A stretch of 64,000 nucleotides of DNA, taken from contig CM039508.1 of assembly GCA_022432975.1 (NCBI GenBank), forward strand, positions 21,469,213-21,533,212, in the 5' to 3' direction. Shown here in pieces: positions 62,444 through 64,000 of this stretch; the first letter of the stretch is position 1, and every line of letters starts with the position of its first letter. Source of the DNA: Begonia masoniana (taxonomy: Eukaryota > Streptophyta > Magnoliopsida > Cucurbitales > Begoniaceae). The position numbers and the translations under genes are program-made. Under the pieces are notes generated by a model. It made no database searches. It was given only the letters and a program-made list of their open reading frames with translations, and was not told the DNA's origin.

Positions 62444-64000
62444 ATGTCTAGACCACCAGGAAGACCAAGAGTACCAAGAGAGATACCGAATCCGGGATGT
62501 GGAGAAGACCCTACCGTGATTAGGCAGCTGACAGATTTGGTGCGTCAGCAAACAGACATAGTGCCTCAGCAGTCCGATCAGTTAGGAGTGCTATTGAACC
62601 GAGAGGTACAAGGAAGTGCCAACTTGAGTTCTAGCAATGAATATTCTGGAGATAGATTCAGGAGGCTACGACCACCCACGTTTGATGGACAGTCATCTGA
62701 TCCGGTTATTACTGAGGGGTGGCTTAGGCAGGTTGAGAGTATGTTTAGGTGCGCCAACATTGGAGAAGGAGACAATGTCACATTGGCAACATTTCATTTG
62801 GCTGGTGATACTCAACTTTGGTGGGAAACAATAGAGACCACCACTGATGTTTTGGCGATGCCTTGGTCACAATTCAAGGACATTTTCTATGAGAAGTATT
62901 TTAACAGCACTGTCCAGACCGCGAAGAAGTTGGAGTTTCTGAACTTGAAGCAGACAGGGTCTGTGGTCGAGTACTGTAGGCAATTCAAGTCCCTGTTCAG
63001 GTTTGCTGGACATTTTGCTCACAAGGACGAGGATAAGGTGTTCAAATTTGTGCATGGGCTAAAGCCAGAAATTTACCGAGGAGTTAAATTTTGTGGTATT
63101 AAAGGCTTGACATTCAGCGAAGTTGTGTCCACTGCTCTGGAAGTGGAAGAAGCTGAAAGGAAGTGTGCTGGACCAAAGGAGGTCCCACAAAAATTTATCC
63201 AGCCACACCAACAAAGAGGAATGAAGAGGCCAAGTGAAGGCCAGAATAGCCAAGGAACAGGAGGGAAAATACAGAATGCCAGGAAATTTCCCCAGTGTCC
63301 TAAGTGTTTGAAGAACCACTCGGGCGAGTGTAGATTGAACTTTGGGAAGTGTTTCAACTGTGAGAAGGTTGGACACACGTTCAAAGAATGCCCGAAGCCT
63401 AGAATCACCAGATGCTACAATTGTAACAAGGTCGGCCATATTAGCAGAGACTGCCCAGCTTTTAAGAGTGGTCCTACTACGATTAAACCGAGGATATTCT
63501 CCATGATGGAGTCGGGTGATGAACAGTCCGCTGTAGTGTCAGGTACTATATTGATCAACTCTATACTTGCTTTTACTTCAATAGATTCTGGTGCAACGCA
63601 TTCATTTATAGCATCTGCATTTGTTGTTAAGCTAGATGTACAACCTACGCCATCTGAACATATGTTTAATGTCGCGTTACCCTCTAGTGAATACATGCAC
63701 TCTAGCCGAGTGATGCTTAATTGTATTGTGTTAGTAGGAAACAAGGATCTACCTGCTGATTTCATCATTATGGATATAATGAGATTTGATGTAATCTTAG
63801 AATGGACTGGTTGTTTAAGCACCATGCCACAATTGATTGTAGGACTGGAATAGTTAGCTTCCAACCCCTTGGTAGTTTGAAACATACCTTTCAAGCTTCG
63901 AAGAAGAGTAAGGAAATGTCTATGATGACTTCTATTAACACTAGACCTTCCCCAGGTGGAGAGTATTTGTGCTTCTTAGCTGGCGTTTTAGACAAACAAC
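62444..64000 (+). pseudogene. Element 5 gag-protease start, cut by the window edge
   Basis: Starts ATG 62444 (MSRPPGRPRVPREIPNPG). Gag core (PWSQFKDIFYEKYF, LEFLNLKQTGSVVEY), zinc knuckles CFNCEKVGHTFKEC and CYNCNKVGHISRDC, then protease (SIDSGATHSF) in the same frame. At about 63800 one G is missing relative to the family motif VILGMDWL (here VILEWTG), shifting the frame; the shifted frame stops at 63851-63853, while the correct frame continues ([15 protein letters not shown]) to the window end. No other break is seen, and the gag-protease codon that is TAG in element 2 is GAG here. The rest of pol lies outside. A one-base loss could be a sequencing error. Confidence 0.9.

Overview
The window looks like a repeat-dense, AT-rich stretch of a flowering-plant nuclear genome (probably a eudicot, inferred from repeat types only). 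I found no convincing host gene, no rRNA or tRNA gene and no CRISPR. Almost every base belongs to nested transposable elements: Ty3/gypsy chromoviruses of Tekay/Del type (integrase followed by a chromodomain, long 1.9-3.1 kb LTRs, initiator-Met primer sites), two Mutator-like elements (MULEs) and two hAT elements. All coding regions found are broken, or incomplete at the window edge.

Layout. 1-7832: end of gypsy element 1 (pol, polypurine tract, 3' LTR) followed by two 1,080-bp tandem LTR-end units. 8960-19405: a 5.24-kb segment present twice in tandem, each copy holding the left part of MULE-1 (terminal region, 'gene 2', transposase fragments) and the 5' end of hAT-1. 19347-24370: the hAT-1 transposase, split by a solo LTR with a 5-bp target duplication (GTGAT). 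24378-30035: a 3'-truncated LTR holding a 705-bp poly(T), a 444-copy TTTG array and a 1.13-kb tandem duplication. 30036-32220: the other end of MULE-1 (transposase N-terminus on the minus strand and the right terminal region). I infer that MULE-1 once ran from about 9455 to 32220 and was split by hAT-1, which was itself split by LTR elements.

33121-46665: MULE-2, whose left terminal array is split by a complete gypsy element (element 2, minus strand, 33444-43373, TSD TTAAA). 46666-52722: element 3, a gag-only element with no recognisable pol. 52723-54996: an isolated LTR. 54997-58895: pol fragment and 3' LTR of element 4, inserted in hAT-2 (minus strand, to 59471). 60107-64000: 5' LTR and gag-pro start of element 5, which runs off the window.

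Two patterns stand out. First, nine LTR copies (seven LTRs, one with two internal copies) share an intron-like module: (C)AG/GTAAGT, a tetraloop hairpin just downstream, family-specific tandem repeats, a TACTRAG-like branch site 31-35 nt before TGTAG/GT. The hairpin shows compensatory changes between families. Second, both MULEs carry convergent genes, a MuDR-type transposase and a 'putative plant transposon protein'-like gene, and their ends are built of arrays of 34-40-bp palindromes that differ in sequence between the two elements but share the same design.
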